The notes under the pieces are model-generated. The model worked only from the letters and a program-made list of their open reading frames with translations. It searched no databases and was not told where the DNA came from. A DNA stretch of 10,496 nt. Origin: UBA1876 sp964515395. GTDB lineage: Bacteria; Synergistota; Synergistia; Synergistales; Thermovirgaceae. Positions 1-6,147 of the stretch are shown here, piece after piece. Made by a program: the position numbers and the translations under genes. The stretch lies in NCBI GenBank assembly GCA_964515395.1, contig CAZERC010000044.1, positions 1 through 10,496 on the forward strand, read 5' to 3'. Numbering within the stretch: position 1 is the first letter of the stretch; each line of letters opens with the position of its first letter.

Positions 1-11
1 CAATGTGGTAC

Positions 12-46
12 AGGCCTCTCGTTCACGACGAAGGGGCCTCTTTTTT
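12..46 (+). terminator. Rho-independent terminator of a gene left of the window
   Basis: The arm AGGCCTC (12-18) pairs with GGGGCCT (33-39), including one G-T pair. TCGT (19-22) extends the stem by pairing with ACGA (28-31), leaving a single bulged A and a 5-base loop. The stem is followed by C and six T (41-46), which gives plus-strand polarity. On the minus strand no T-run follows the hairpin, so it probably does not serve the minus-strand gene that stops at 75. Confidence 0.75.
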
Positions 47-74
47 ACCCCCATAACGGCAGGATATGTACCGG

Positions 75-575
75 CTACTCCAGCGCCGACCAGATCTGGT
101 TCTGGTTTTCGTCGTAGAGGATCAAATCCGGGACGGGATCCTGGTTCATGTGGGCCATGGCGGCCCGGACCACGTCGTTGTCGTCGAAGACATTGATGCC
201 CGACCCGTCGCTGTCAACGGACAAAAGCAACCTGGTCTGTCCCCGGGCGTTGTTGAGAACCAGGAAAGATCCGTCGCCATAGGCTGCAAGGATAGCGTAG
301 GCGGTACCGTCCTCGCCCATCAGGGCGAGACCTGGTTGATCCTGTGACGCCCCCAGACGGACTCTGGCATTGCCTTCCTCGTCGACGAGAAGAATTTCCC
401 GTGCAACCACCTGGCCGTCGTTTTGCGCCTGGGCGCCTCCAAGGGGTCCCATAAGGACAAAGGCGAAGATCATGGCTACGGAAAGGACCGCCATTGCCGC
501 CAGAAGGCTCTTGTTGCGTCTTTTCTGTTTGCCGAGTTCCTGCTCGAGCTGCCTGAGTCTTTCATCGATACTCAT
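75..575 (-). CDS. Small membrane-anchored protein with repeated beta-type C-terminal half, function unknown
   Basis: The protein has 166 residues. Residues 1-21 are charged and heptad-like (LRQLEQELGKQKRR), 24-43 form one hydrophobic segment, and the rest should lie outside the cytoplasm. From about 58 to 163 it shows three or four degenerate units of the type 'LxDxxGxxRxxL', for example LLVDEEGNARVRL and LVLNNARGQTRLLL. This suggests a repetitive beta fold. I recognise no enzyme motif and assign no function. The ATG at 575 is chosen because GGGAG lies 9 bases upstream and the protein then begins with the coiled-coil-like stretch. An alternative is GTG at 629, which overlaps the TGA of the upstream DUF488 gene as GTGA and has GGAGGG close by; it would add 18 residues. 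The gene is probably co-transcribed with the DUF488 gene, 50 bases upstream. Confidence 0.72.
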   Translation of the reverse strand: MSIDERLRQLEQELGKQKRRNKSLLAAMAVLSVAMIFAFVLMGPLGGAQAQNDGQVVAREILLVDEEGNARVRLGASQDQPGLALMGEDGTAYAILAAYGDGSFLVLNNARGQTRLLLSVDSDGSGINVFDDNDVVRAAMAHMNQDPVPDLILYDENQNQIWSALE

Positions 576-606
576 CGATTTTATCTCCCTTCGGGTTTCG
601 GGTGTC

Positions 607-623
607 GAAAGGCAAAGCCTTTC
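607..623 (-). other. Short hairpin between the two minus-strand genes
   Basis: GAAAGGC and GCCTTTC form a perfect 7-bp stem around AAA, 2 bases past the DUF488 stop codon. No T-run follows in the minus direction, so it is more likely an mRNA stability or processing structure, or a weak attenuator, than a full terminator. If translation of the downstream gene starts at GTG 629 instead of ATG 575, the hairpin would lie inside the coding region. Confidence 0.4.
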
Positions 624-625
624 CG

Positions 626-979
626 TCACTTTCCCTCCGATTCCAGATACTCTTTCAGCACGATGGCCTGGTTGTGTTCCCTGTCCTTGGCCGCATAAAG
701 CAGCGTGACTGGGCCCTCCTCCGCCTTTTGGAAAAGGATTTCGAGGGTTTCCGGTTTTTGATCCAGTTCACTGAAATAGCGCTTCCTGAATTCCTCCCAT
801 TTCGATGGTTCGTGGTGGAAAGACTTCCTGAGTTCATTGGAAGGCGCTCCTTCCTTGAGCCAGAGGTCGGCCTCAAGCTGGTCCTTTTTGAACCCCCGGG
901 GCCACAGCCTGTCCACGAGAACCCTGAACCCGTCATCCAGGGCTGGATCATCGTAAACGCGTTTCGTCCTGATATCCAT
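626..979 (-). CDS. DUF488 (YeaO-like) family protein
   Basis: The protein has 117 residues and covers the family over its whole length. Visible conserved blocks are IRTKRVYDDPALDDGFRVLV then DRLWPRG (3-29), WLKEGAPSNELRKSF (40-54), KWEEFRKRYFSEL (60-72) and VTLLYAAKDREHNQAIVL (91-108). All match the DUF488 pattern. The family is widespread and biochemically uncharacterised. The ATG at 979 is preferred over the in-frame ATG at 1015 because family members begin just before the KRVYD block. A GGGAG lies about 11 bases upstream of 979. The gene heads a probable two-gene minus-strand operon with the membrane protein at 75-575. It diverges from the universal stress gene at 1171. Confidence 0.9.
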   Translation of the reverse strand: MDIRTKRVYDDPALDDGFRVLVDRLWPRGFKKDQLEADLWLKEGAPSNELRKSFHHEPSKWEEFRKRYFSELDQKPETLEILFQKAEEGPVTLLYAAKDREHNQAIVLKEYLESEGK

Positions 980-1103
980 CAAGGGCACACTCCCGAAATG
1001 CCTTTTTTGCTTCATTCACACCGCCAGGTGGCCTTGCACAGACAAATATATCATGGAGCACCCGGAGATGCGGCCAAGGCAGGGTACATGAACGACTTTC
1101 GCC

Positions 1104-1132
1104 TGGACTGGAGTTGTACCTGCCTTTATGAT
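1104..1132 (+). promoter_or_regulatory. Candidate sigma-70 promoter for the usp-BCCT operon
   Basis: TGGACT (1104-1109, four of six matches to the -35 consensus) is followed by a 17-base spacer and TATGAT (1127-1132, five of six). The predicted start is near 1139, giving a leader of about 30 bases with GGAGG at 1161-1165 before the ATG at 1171. The 191 bases between the divergent genes (980-1170) hold no other coding feature I can support. Confidence 0.45.
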
Positions 1133-1170
1133 GCATATGAACAAGTCATGGTCATGATACGGAGGCTTGC

Positions 1171-2022
1171 ATGTTTTCAAAGGTCATTTGGCCCCTGAAC
1201 CTGGAGGAACCCCAACACCGGCTCGACGGAGTGTTCGGCATGCTGAAACGTCTTCCGGCGGGTCATGTGTCTCTGCTTTACGTAGGAGAGGGGCGACACG
1301 ACAAGAACTCTTCAAGTGAAGAGAAACTCGGAAGACTTCGCGACAGTCTCACGCAACATGGTTTCGATGTGGAAACCGCTTTCAGAAGGGGACATGTTGC
1401 CACCGCCATCTGCGCATTCGCGGAAGAACAGGATGCCGACCTCATCATCATGCCCTGGAAGCCAAAATCCAGCCTCCGCATCGCCCTTTTGGGAAGCGTG
1501 GTGCAGGATGTGGTCCGCCTTTCGGACAGGCCCGTCGCCGTCTGGAAATCGCGGGGCATTTCATTGAAATCTCAGTCGGAAGGCCTGGAAAACATTATGT
1601 ACGCCACGGCCTTTCAGGCCATCGACAGCGACGTCGTTCACTTTTTGGGCGACAAGACCATGAAAGCCGAAAAACTGGTTCTCCTGCACGTGGGGGAAAG
1701 GGCCCCCGATCCGGGGGCGGAAGAAAGACGCCGAAGACAGGTGCAGGATAACCTCGACCGCCTGGCCGGCGAATGCTCCCTGCGATACGGACGGATAGAA
1801 ACAATCTCCGTTCTTGGAAAACCCTCACGCCAGATCGTCAAACAGGCGCGAGCGAGAGAGATCAACCTCATCGTGATCGGGAAACTGGACAATCCTGATC
1901 CCTTCGGGTCCATGATGGGCTCCACGGCGGAACAGCTGGTGCACAGGTCGCCATGTTCGCTGCTCGTCATTCCCAGGGGGGCCGCGGAACGACGTCTGAA
2001 AGATTCTCGAGAAAGGGACTGA
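1171..2022 (+). CDS. Universal stress protein, tandem UspA domains
   Basis: The protein has 283 residues in two UspA-type domains, about 1-125 and 140-270, each alternating strands and helices as in the alpha/beta Usp fold. In the second domain VIGKLDNPDPFG...GS followed by CSLLVIP resembles the ATP-binding signature G-x2-G-x9-G-S/T. Here G237, G250 and S251 are present but the second Gly is Asp (D240). The first domain keeps only the late GS (108-109). Nucleotide binding is therefore doubtful and may be altered. GGAGG sits 5 bases before the ATG. The stop is 5 bases before the BCCT transporter start, so the two are almost certainly translated from one mRNA. Usp proteins encoded beside osmolyte carriers are known, such as TeaD with the TeaABC ectoine transporter, which suggests a regulatory role on the transporter. 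That role is inferred. Confidence 0.9.
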   Translation: MFSKVIWPLNLEEPQHRLDGVFGMLKRLPAGHVSLLYVGEGRHDKNSSSEEKLGRLRDSLTQHGFDVETAFRRGHVATAICAFAEEQDADLIIMPWKPKSSLRIALLGSVVQDVVRLSDRPVAVWKSRGISLKSQSEGLENIMYATAFQAIDSDVVHFLGDKTMKAEKLVLLHVGERAPDPGAEERRRRQVQDNLDRLAGECSLRYGRIETISVLGKPSRQIVKQARAREINLIVIGKLDNPDPFGSMMGSTAEQLVHRSPCSLLVIPRGAAERRLKDSRERD

Positions 2023-2027
2023 ACAGG

Positions 2028-3551
2028 ATGTGGATCAAAGAGAACGTGGTCTTCATTGTTTCCCTCGTCATGGTGGGGTTCATCATCACCCTTGGAGTTG
2101 CAAGTCCGAAGGAATTTGCTTTCCTCACATCCATGATCCACGAGGGAATCCTCAAGTATTTCAGCTGGGGATATACGGTGGCACCTTTCATCTTCCTGGT
2201 CTTCAGCCTCGTTCTGGCTTTCAGCAAATACGGATCCATAAAACTGGGCAAGGACAGCGAAAAGCCCCAGTACAGCTATTTCGCCTGGTTCAGCATGCTC
2301 TTTGCAGCGGGAATGGGGATCGGGCTCGTCTTCTGGAGCGTATCGGAACCCCTCATGCACTATGCGAACCCGCCGGCGGGGGTCGCCGGGTCCTCTGCTG
2401 AATCGGCACGATTTGCCATGAAGCATGTTTTCTTTCACTGGGGCCTGCAGCCCTGGGCGATCTACGTGGTCATGAGCCTGGCCATCGCCTATTTCTGTTT
2501 CCGCCGGGGCATGCCCACGCTGATATCAAGCGCTCTTTATCCACTTTTGGGGGACAGGATCCACGGTTTCTGGGGTCAAGCCGTCGATATCCTGGCCGTT
2601 TTCGCCGTGGTGTTCGGCATCGCCACCTCCCTCGGTCTGGGAACCATGCAGATTTCCAGCGGCCTCGCCTATGTCTTCCCATTCATCCAGGACACGCAGA
2701 TTACGTGGTTTGCCATCATCGCCGTGGTTACCGTCATGTACATGATATCCGCCATGCGAGGCCTTGACCGTGGCATACAGGTTCTCAGCCGAGCGAACAT
2801 CGGAATCGCGACGACCCTGCTTCTTGCGATGCTCTTCATCGGACCGACCACCTTTATTCTCAACGTATTGATCACAACCCTGGGCGACTATTTCTCGTCC
2901 CTTTTGTCCATGAGTCTCAACGCCAATCCTTACGAAGGGTATCGGTGGACCAGGGACTGGACACTCTTTTTCTGGGCTACCTGGATCTCCTGGGCCCCTT
3001 TCGTCGGACTTTTCGTGGCAAGCATTTCGAGGGGCAGGACGATTCGGGAATTTGTCCTCGGGGCGTTGCTGGTCCCCTCCCTTTTGACGTTCATCTGGTT
3101 CGCCGTCTTCGGCGGCACCGCCTTCGACCTCCAACTCAACCAGGGGTACGAAATCGCCGCACAGACGGCTCAAAACGTATCCACGGGACTTTTCAGCGTC
3201 TTCGCCCATTACCCGGCAAGCTGGCTTTTGACCGGTGTCGCGCTGCTGCTTCTTGCCATATTCTTTGTCACCTCCGCCGATTCGTCGACCCTGGTCCTTG
3301 CCATGATGACATCCAGGGGAGACCTGAACCCCCCGACATACCGAAAGTTCGTCTGGGGCATCCTGCAGTCTTCCGTGGCGGCGATCCTGCTGGCCTCGGG
3401 AGGGCTCGACGCCCTCCGCAAGATGGCGATCTCCTCGGCCCTGCCGTTTACGCTCATCATGCTCGTGCTCTGTTACTCTCTCCTCAAGGCCCTTCGCTAC
3501 GAATACACCCATGAGCGAAAGGCCGCCAATCACCCCAGCCGGCAAGACTAG
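2028..3551 (+). CDS. BCCT-family glycine betaine/choline/carnitine transporter, probably Na+-coupled
   Basis: The protein has 507 residues and about 12 membrane segments, with short hydrophilic ends. It thus lacks the long N- and C-terminal tails used for osmosensing in BetP. Family blocks are AAGMGIGLVFWSVSEPLMHY (93-112), HWGLQPWAIY (137-146), WISWAPFVGLF (319-329) then SRGRTIREF, and FFVTSADSST (412-421). By eye, W138, W143, Y146 and W319 match the BetP betaine aromatic box (Trp189, Trp194, Tyr197, Trp374). A93, M96, F412, T415 and S416 match the BetP Na2 sodium site. T318 stands where BetP has Trp373. These matches support Na+-coupled uptake of a quaternary-ammonium or similar solute; the exact substrate is open. 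The ATG at 2028 is chosen over 1953 because AAAGGGA lies about 10 bases upstream and the 1953 start would overlap the usp gene by 70 bases. Confidence 0.93.
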   Translation: MWIKENVVFIVSLVMVGFIITLGVASPKEFAFLTSMIHEGILKYFSWGYTVAPFIFLVFSLVLAFSKYGSIKLGKDSEKPQYSYFAWFSMLFAAGMGIGLVFWSVSEPLMHYANPPAGVAGSSAESARFAMKHVFFHWGLQPWAIYVVMSLAIAYFCFRRGMPTLISSALYPLLGDRIHGFWGQAVDILAVFAVVFGIATSLGLGTMQISSGLAYVFPFIQDTQITWFAIIAVVTVMYMISAMRGLDRGIQVLSRANIGIATTLLLAMLFIGPTTFILNVLITTLGDYFSSLLSMSLNANPYEGYRWTRDWTLFFWATWISWAPFVGLFVASISRGRTIREFVLGALLVPSLLTFIWFAVFGGTAFDLQLNQGYEIAAQTAQNVSTGLFSVFAHYPASWLLTGVALLLLAIFFVTSADSSTLVLAMMTSRGDLNPPTYRKFVWGILQSSVAAILLASGGLDALRKMAISSALPFTLIMLVLCYSLLKALRYEYTHERKAANHPSRQD

Positions 3552-3616
3552 CTGTTTTTCCTTTCACAAGGGATTGCCGCAGACCTCCCACGCCTGAATT
3601 TTCCGAAAAATGCATC

Positions 3617-3645
3617 TTGACAGAGCAGTGCTGTGCTCCTATGAT
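3617..3645 (+). promoter_or_regulatory. Near-consensus sigma-70 promoter of the gntR gene
   Basis: TTGACA (3617-3622, a perfect -35 box), 17 bases, then TATGAT (3640-3645, five of six). Transcription should start near 3652. The spacer itself holds the inverted repeat GAGCA (3623-3627) / TGCTC (3634-3638). The promoter lies downstream of the ATG at 3610 and so rules that ATG out as the start if this promoter is used. Confidence 0.75.
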
Positions 3646-3653
3646 CATTATGA

Positions 3654-3667
3654 ATCCATATCTGGAT
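3654..3667 (+). promoter_or_regulatory. Palindrome at the gntR transcription start, candidate operator
   Basis: ATCCA-TATC-TGGAT is a perfect 5-bp inverted repeat just after the predicted transcription start, upstream of the GntR gene. FadR/FCD-type regulators usually bind short palindromes in their own promoters, so autoregulation is a reasonable guess. I find no second copy of this repeat before the antiporter or dehydrogenase genes. Confidence 0.45.
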
Positions 3668-3693
3668 ACAACTTTGTGAAGAAGGTGAACATA

Positions 3694-4407
3694 TTGCCTG
3701 GAATCACGGCAGAGCAGAAAGCCTATGACGGGATCATCGACCTCATGCTCTCCAAGACCTTCGCACCGGGAGACCGTCTCATGGAAACGGAGCTCGCGGA
3801 GAAACTCCACGTAAGCCGCACCCCCGTCAGGAACGCCCTGCGGCAGCTCATCGCCGAAGGTCTCCTGGAAACAGATCAGCACAGGGGATGCCACATCCCG
3901 AAGCTCAATGCGCGGGACATGCAGCAGACTTTCCAGGCCAGGATTTTCCTCGAAGGCAAGGCCGCCATGGAAGCCGCACATCTGCGAACGGAAGAAGACA
4001 TGTCGACCCTCAGAAGTCTTCTCGAGCAGGAAAAGGAATTTTACAAAAAGGGCGAAGTCAAGCTTTATACGGATGTGAACAAGAAGCTCCATCTCACCAT
4101 TGCCTCGCTGAGCCGGAACACCTACATCGAAAAATTCGTCCGTCAGACCTTCTGGCGATCGGAACTCTACATTTTTTATTTCGACCGTTTCTACGCCCCA
4201 GAATTGTCGAAGGAGCTTCTCCGTGACCCCCACAAATCCATCAGCTGCATTGAACACGAAAAGATCGTTTCCGCCATCGAGAGCCGGGATTCCTCGGCCG
4301 CGGAAGTGGTGATGAAAGCTCATCTCCAGAGTACCCTTGATTACCTGTATCCCCGTTTCCGGGTGTACGGCGCGACCGGTACGGTCGGCCTCATCACTCC
4401 GGAGTAG
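3694..4407 (+). CDS. GntR-family transcriptional regulator, FCD (FadR/VanR-like) subfamily
   Basis: From TTG 3694 the protein has 237 residues. Residues 5-70 form the winged helix-turn-helix, with the diagnostic VSRTPVRNALRQLIAEGLLE (40-59) and a wing ending HRGCHIP (63-69). Residues 75-220 form the all-helical FCD ligand domain. N129, H133, H188 and H210 sit at the usual metal-binding positions, so a metal-bound carboxylate ligand is expected. The start is chosen because GAAGG (3681-3685) lies 8 bases before TTG and family members have only about 10 residues before the first helix. In-frame GTGs at 3676 and 3685 are alternatives. ATG 3610 lies upstream of the promoter. The gene is 96 bases upstream of the antiporter in the same direction and probably regulates it and itself. 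Confidence 0.88.
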   Translation: MPGITAEQKAYDGIIDLMLSKTFAPGDRLMETELAEKLHVSRTPVRNALRQLIAEGLLETDQHRGCHIPKLNARDMQQTFQARIFLEGKAAMEAAHLRTEEDMSTLRSLLEQEKEFYKKGEVKLYTDVNKKLHLTIASLSRNTYIEKFVRQTFWRSELYIFYFDRFYAPELSKELLRDPHKSISCIEHEKIVSAIESRDSSAAEVVMKAHLQSTLDYLYPRFRVYGATGTVGLITPE

Positions 4408-4413
4408 GCATCA

Positions 4414-4442
4414 TATTTCCAAAAGACGGGAGGTGGAAAATA
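4414..4442 (+). promoter_or_regulatory. Imperfect inverted repeat between gntR and the antiporter gene
   Basis: TATTTCC (4414-4420) and GGAAAATA (4435-4442) pair with one extra base, around a 14-base spacer. The repeat lies 6 bases past the gntR stop. It could be a regulator site or an mRNA hairpin; no T-run follows, so it is not a terminator. No convincing promoter is visible in the rest of this 96-base gap. Confidence 0.25.
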
Positions 4443-4503
4443 CACCCGGCGCTCTCATGCACATCACTGGAAAGGCCAAAACAGAAAGGGGAGTTTTTAG
4501 CTG

Positions 4504-6048
4504 ATGGAGCATTACGGATTTTTATCTATTCTTCCGCCACTGGTGGCGGTCATTCTGGCCGTCAAGTACAAGAACGTCATCATGGCTCTTTTCACGGGTT
4601 CGCTCCTGGGGACTTTCGTCCTGGCGAAGTGGAATCCCATCGCCGCCCTTTCCATGCTCATCAAGGATTACATTTTCGCCCAGGCGGCCAGCTCCTACAA
4701 CTCGAGCCTGCTCGTCATGATGGTTTTCATCGGAGGCTTTGTCGGAGTTGTGACTCATTCGGGCGGTGCCTCAGCCTTCGCCAATTCCGTCTCCCACTGG
4801 ATCAACAACCGCTTCAAGGCCCATCTCGCGGTGTGGTTCGCCGGCATCGCCATCTTTTTCAGTGATTCGGGAAATCCATTGATCCTGGGCCCGACCTTCC
4901 AGCCCATCACCGACAAGCTCAGAATGAGTCGTGAGAAACTGGCCTGGCTGCTGGACAGCACGGCATCGCCTGTCTGTATCCTCATCCCCTTCATCGGGTG
5001 GGGAGTTTACATCATGGGGCTGATCAAGGAAGAGTTCGATGCCGCGGGGATCGCCGAATCCGAATTCACGGCCTTCCTGAACGTCATCCCCTTTCAGTTC
5101 TACGCTCTGGGGACCCTGTTCATGATCCCACTGGTTGCCTACCTCGGCTTCGAGTTCAGTGCAATGTATCGCGCAGAAAAGCGGACTATCGAAACGGGAC
5201 AGCCCTTGTGGCCCGATGCCAAACCTACCAGGCCCGCCGTTGAAATCGACGAAGAAACGGGCTCCAAGGCCAGGGCTTCCATGATGGTGCTCCCCTTGAT
5301 CGTTCTTTTCGTCTGCATTTTCGGTCTGCTCATTCCCCACGGGTTCCCCTTCAAGGCCCCTCCCGGCTCGGTTCTTCGCATGGCTTTGTGTTTCGGCTAC
5401 TTCATGGGAGCCATTACCTGTATCGGGCTGATGGTGAAACACAAGGTCAAGACCGGCTCGGAGGCCTTCAAGATGTACATGGACGGTGCCAAGGAGATCG
5501 TGTTCATCCTGATGATCCTGGTGCTGGCGTGGTCGCTGGGCTCGGTCTGCAAGGCCCTCGGCACGGCAAACTACATCGTCATGCTTACCCAGGGGACGGT
5601 TCCCGGGTGGATCGTACCGGCATTGATCTTCATCACCGGCGCGGCCATCAGCTTCGCCACGGGATCATCCTGGGGAACCTTCGCCATCCTGATGCCCCTG
5701 GCGATCCCCATGTCCATCTCACTGGGTGCGCCCCTTTACGCCTCCATCGCGGCGGTTTTGAGCGGCGGCCTCTTCGGAGATCACTGTTCGCCGATTTCGG
5801 ACACCACGGTTCTCTCATCCATGGGTGCAGCCTGTGACCACATCGATCACGTCAAGACCCAGGTCCCCTACGCACTCACCGTCGGGCTTGCCAGCATCAT
5901 CGGCTACATCGTCGCCGGTTTCACCGGTACGGCGATCACTCTGGTGCTCGCTCTTGCGCTGGTTGTGGTGTTTACGGTGCTTTTCAGTAAAATCTGGGGG
6001 GCCAGGATGCACAACCTTGTCTATACGGGAAGTCCGAGGGACAATTAG
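4504..6048 (+). CDS. NhaC-family Na+/H+ (or amino-acid/metabolite) antiporter
   Basis: The protein has 514 residues with about 11-12 hydrophobic segments. The two internal halves are typical of this family. The first half has FFSDSGNPLILGPTFQPITD (118-137) and DSTASPVCILIPFIGW (151-166). The second has FATGSSWGT (384-392), GGLFGDHCSPISDTT (421-435) and CDHIDHVKTQVPYAL (444-458). The latter blocks are diagnostic of the NhaC branch of the ion-transporter superfamily. A charged loop lies near 222-260. Members exchange Na+ for protons or move organic anions and amino acids (for example malate/lactate exchange in MleN). Next to a dehydrogenase of amino-acid metabolism, a metabolite substrate is possible. 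GGGGAG ends 10 bases before the ATG. The upstream neighbour is the GntR regulator; a terminator separates it from the downstream gene. Confidence 0.9.
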   Translation: MEHYGFLSILPPLVAVILAVKYKNVIMALFTGSLLGTFVLAKWNPIAALSMLIKDYIFAQAASSYNSSLLVMMVFIGGFVGVVTHSGGASAFANSVSHWINNRFKAHLAVWFAGIAIFFSDSGNPLILGPTFQPITDKLRMSREKLAWLLDSTASPVCILIPFIGWGVYIMGLIKEEFDAAGIAESEFTAFLNVIPFQFYALGTLFMIPLVAYLGFEFSAMYRAEKRTIETGQPLWPDAKPTRPAVEIDEETGSKARASMMVLPLIVLFVCIFGLLIPHGFPFKAPPGSVLRMALCFGYFMGAITCIGLMVKHKVKTGSEAFKMYMDGAKEIVFILMILVLAWSLGSVCKALGTANYIVMLTQGTVPGWIVPALIFITGAAISFATGSSWGTFAILMPLAIPMSISLGAPLYASIAAVLSGGLFGDHCSPISDTTVLSSMGAACDHIDHVKTQVPYALTVGLASIIGYIVAGFTGTAITLVLALALVVVFTVLFSKIWGARMHNLVYTGSPRDN

Positions 6049-6064
6049 AATCACAAGCATACCG

Positions 6065-6103
6065 GGCGGATGCGGCAACAAAAACGCCGCTTCCGCCTTT
6101 TTT
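6065..6103 (+). terminator. Strong intrinsic terminator between antiporter and dehydrogenase genes
   Basis: GGCGGATGCGGC (6065-6076) pairs with GCCGCTTCCGCC (6086-6097) with one T-T mismatch, around loop AACAAAAAC, followed by six T (6098-6103). The stem is G+C rich and the polarity is plus strand. It lies 17 bases past the antiporter stop and 45 bases before the GTG of the next gene. Confidence 0.88.
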
Positions 6104-6147
6104 CATACTTCTGAAGATCCTCAAGGAACTTAAGGAAGGTGTTTATT

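Noticed and set aside
1109..1126. Possible sigma-54 promoter (GG-N10-GC) before the usp gene
   Set aside because: Only the GG and GC dinucleotides fit; most other consensus positions do not match, and no sigma-54 activator gene is near.
1953..2027. Longer start for the BCCT transporter
   Set aside because: It would overlap the stress protein gene by 70 bases with no suitable ribosome binding site; ATG 2028 has one and starts directly at the membrane domain.
2526..3545. Long minus-strand open frame of 339 codons
   Set aside because: It is antisense to the well-supported BCCT gene, has low-complexity charged composition and no recognisable domain.
3537..3570. Terminator after the BCCT gene (CAGC...GCTG then TTTTT)
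   Set aside because: Only four base pairs support the stem, with a large loop; too weak to call.
3610..3693. N-terminal extension of the GntR regulator from ATG 3610
   Set aside because: The ATG has no ribosome binding site and lies upstream of a near-consensus promoter; the 28 residues do not resemble the family N-terminus.
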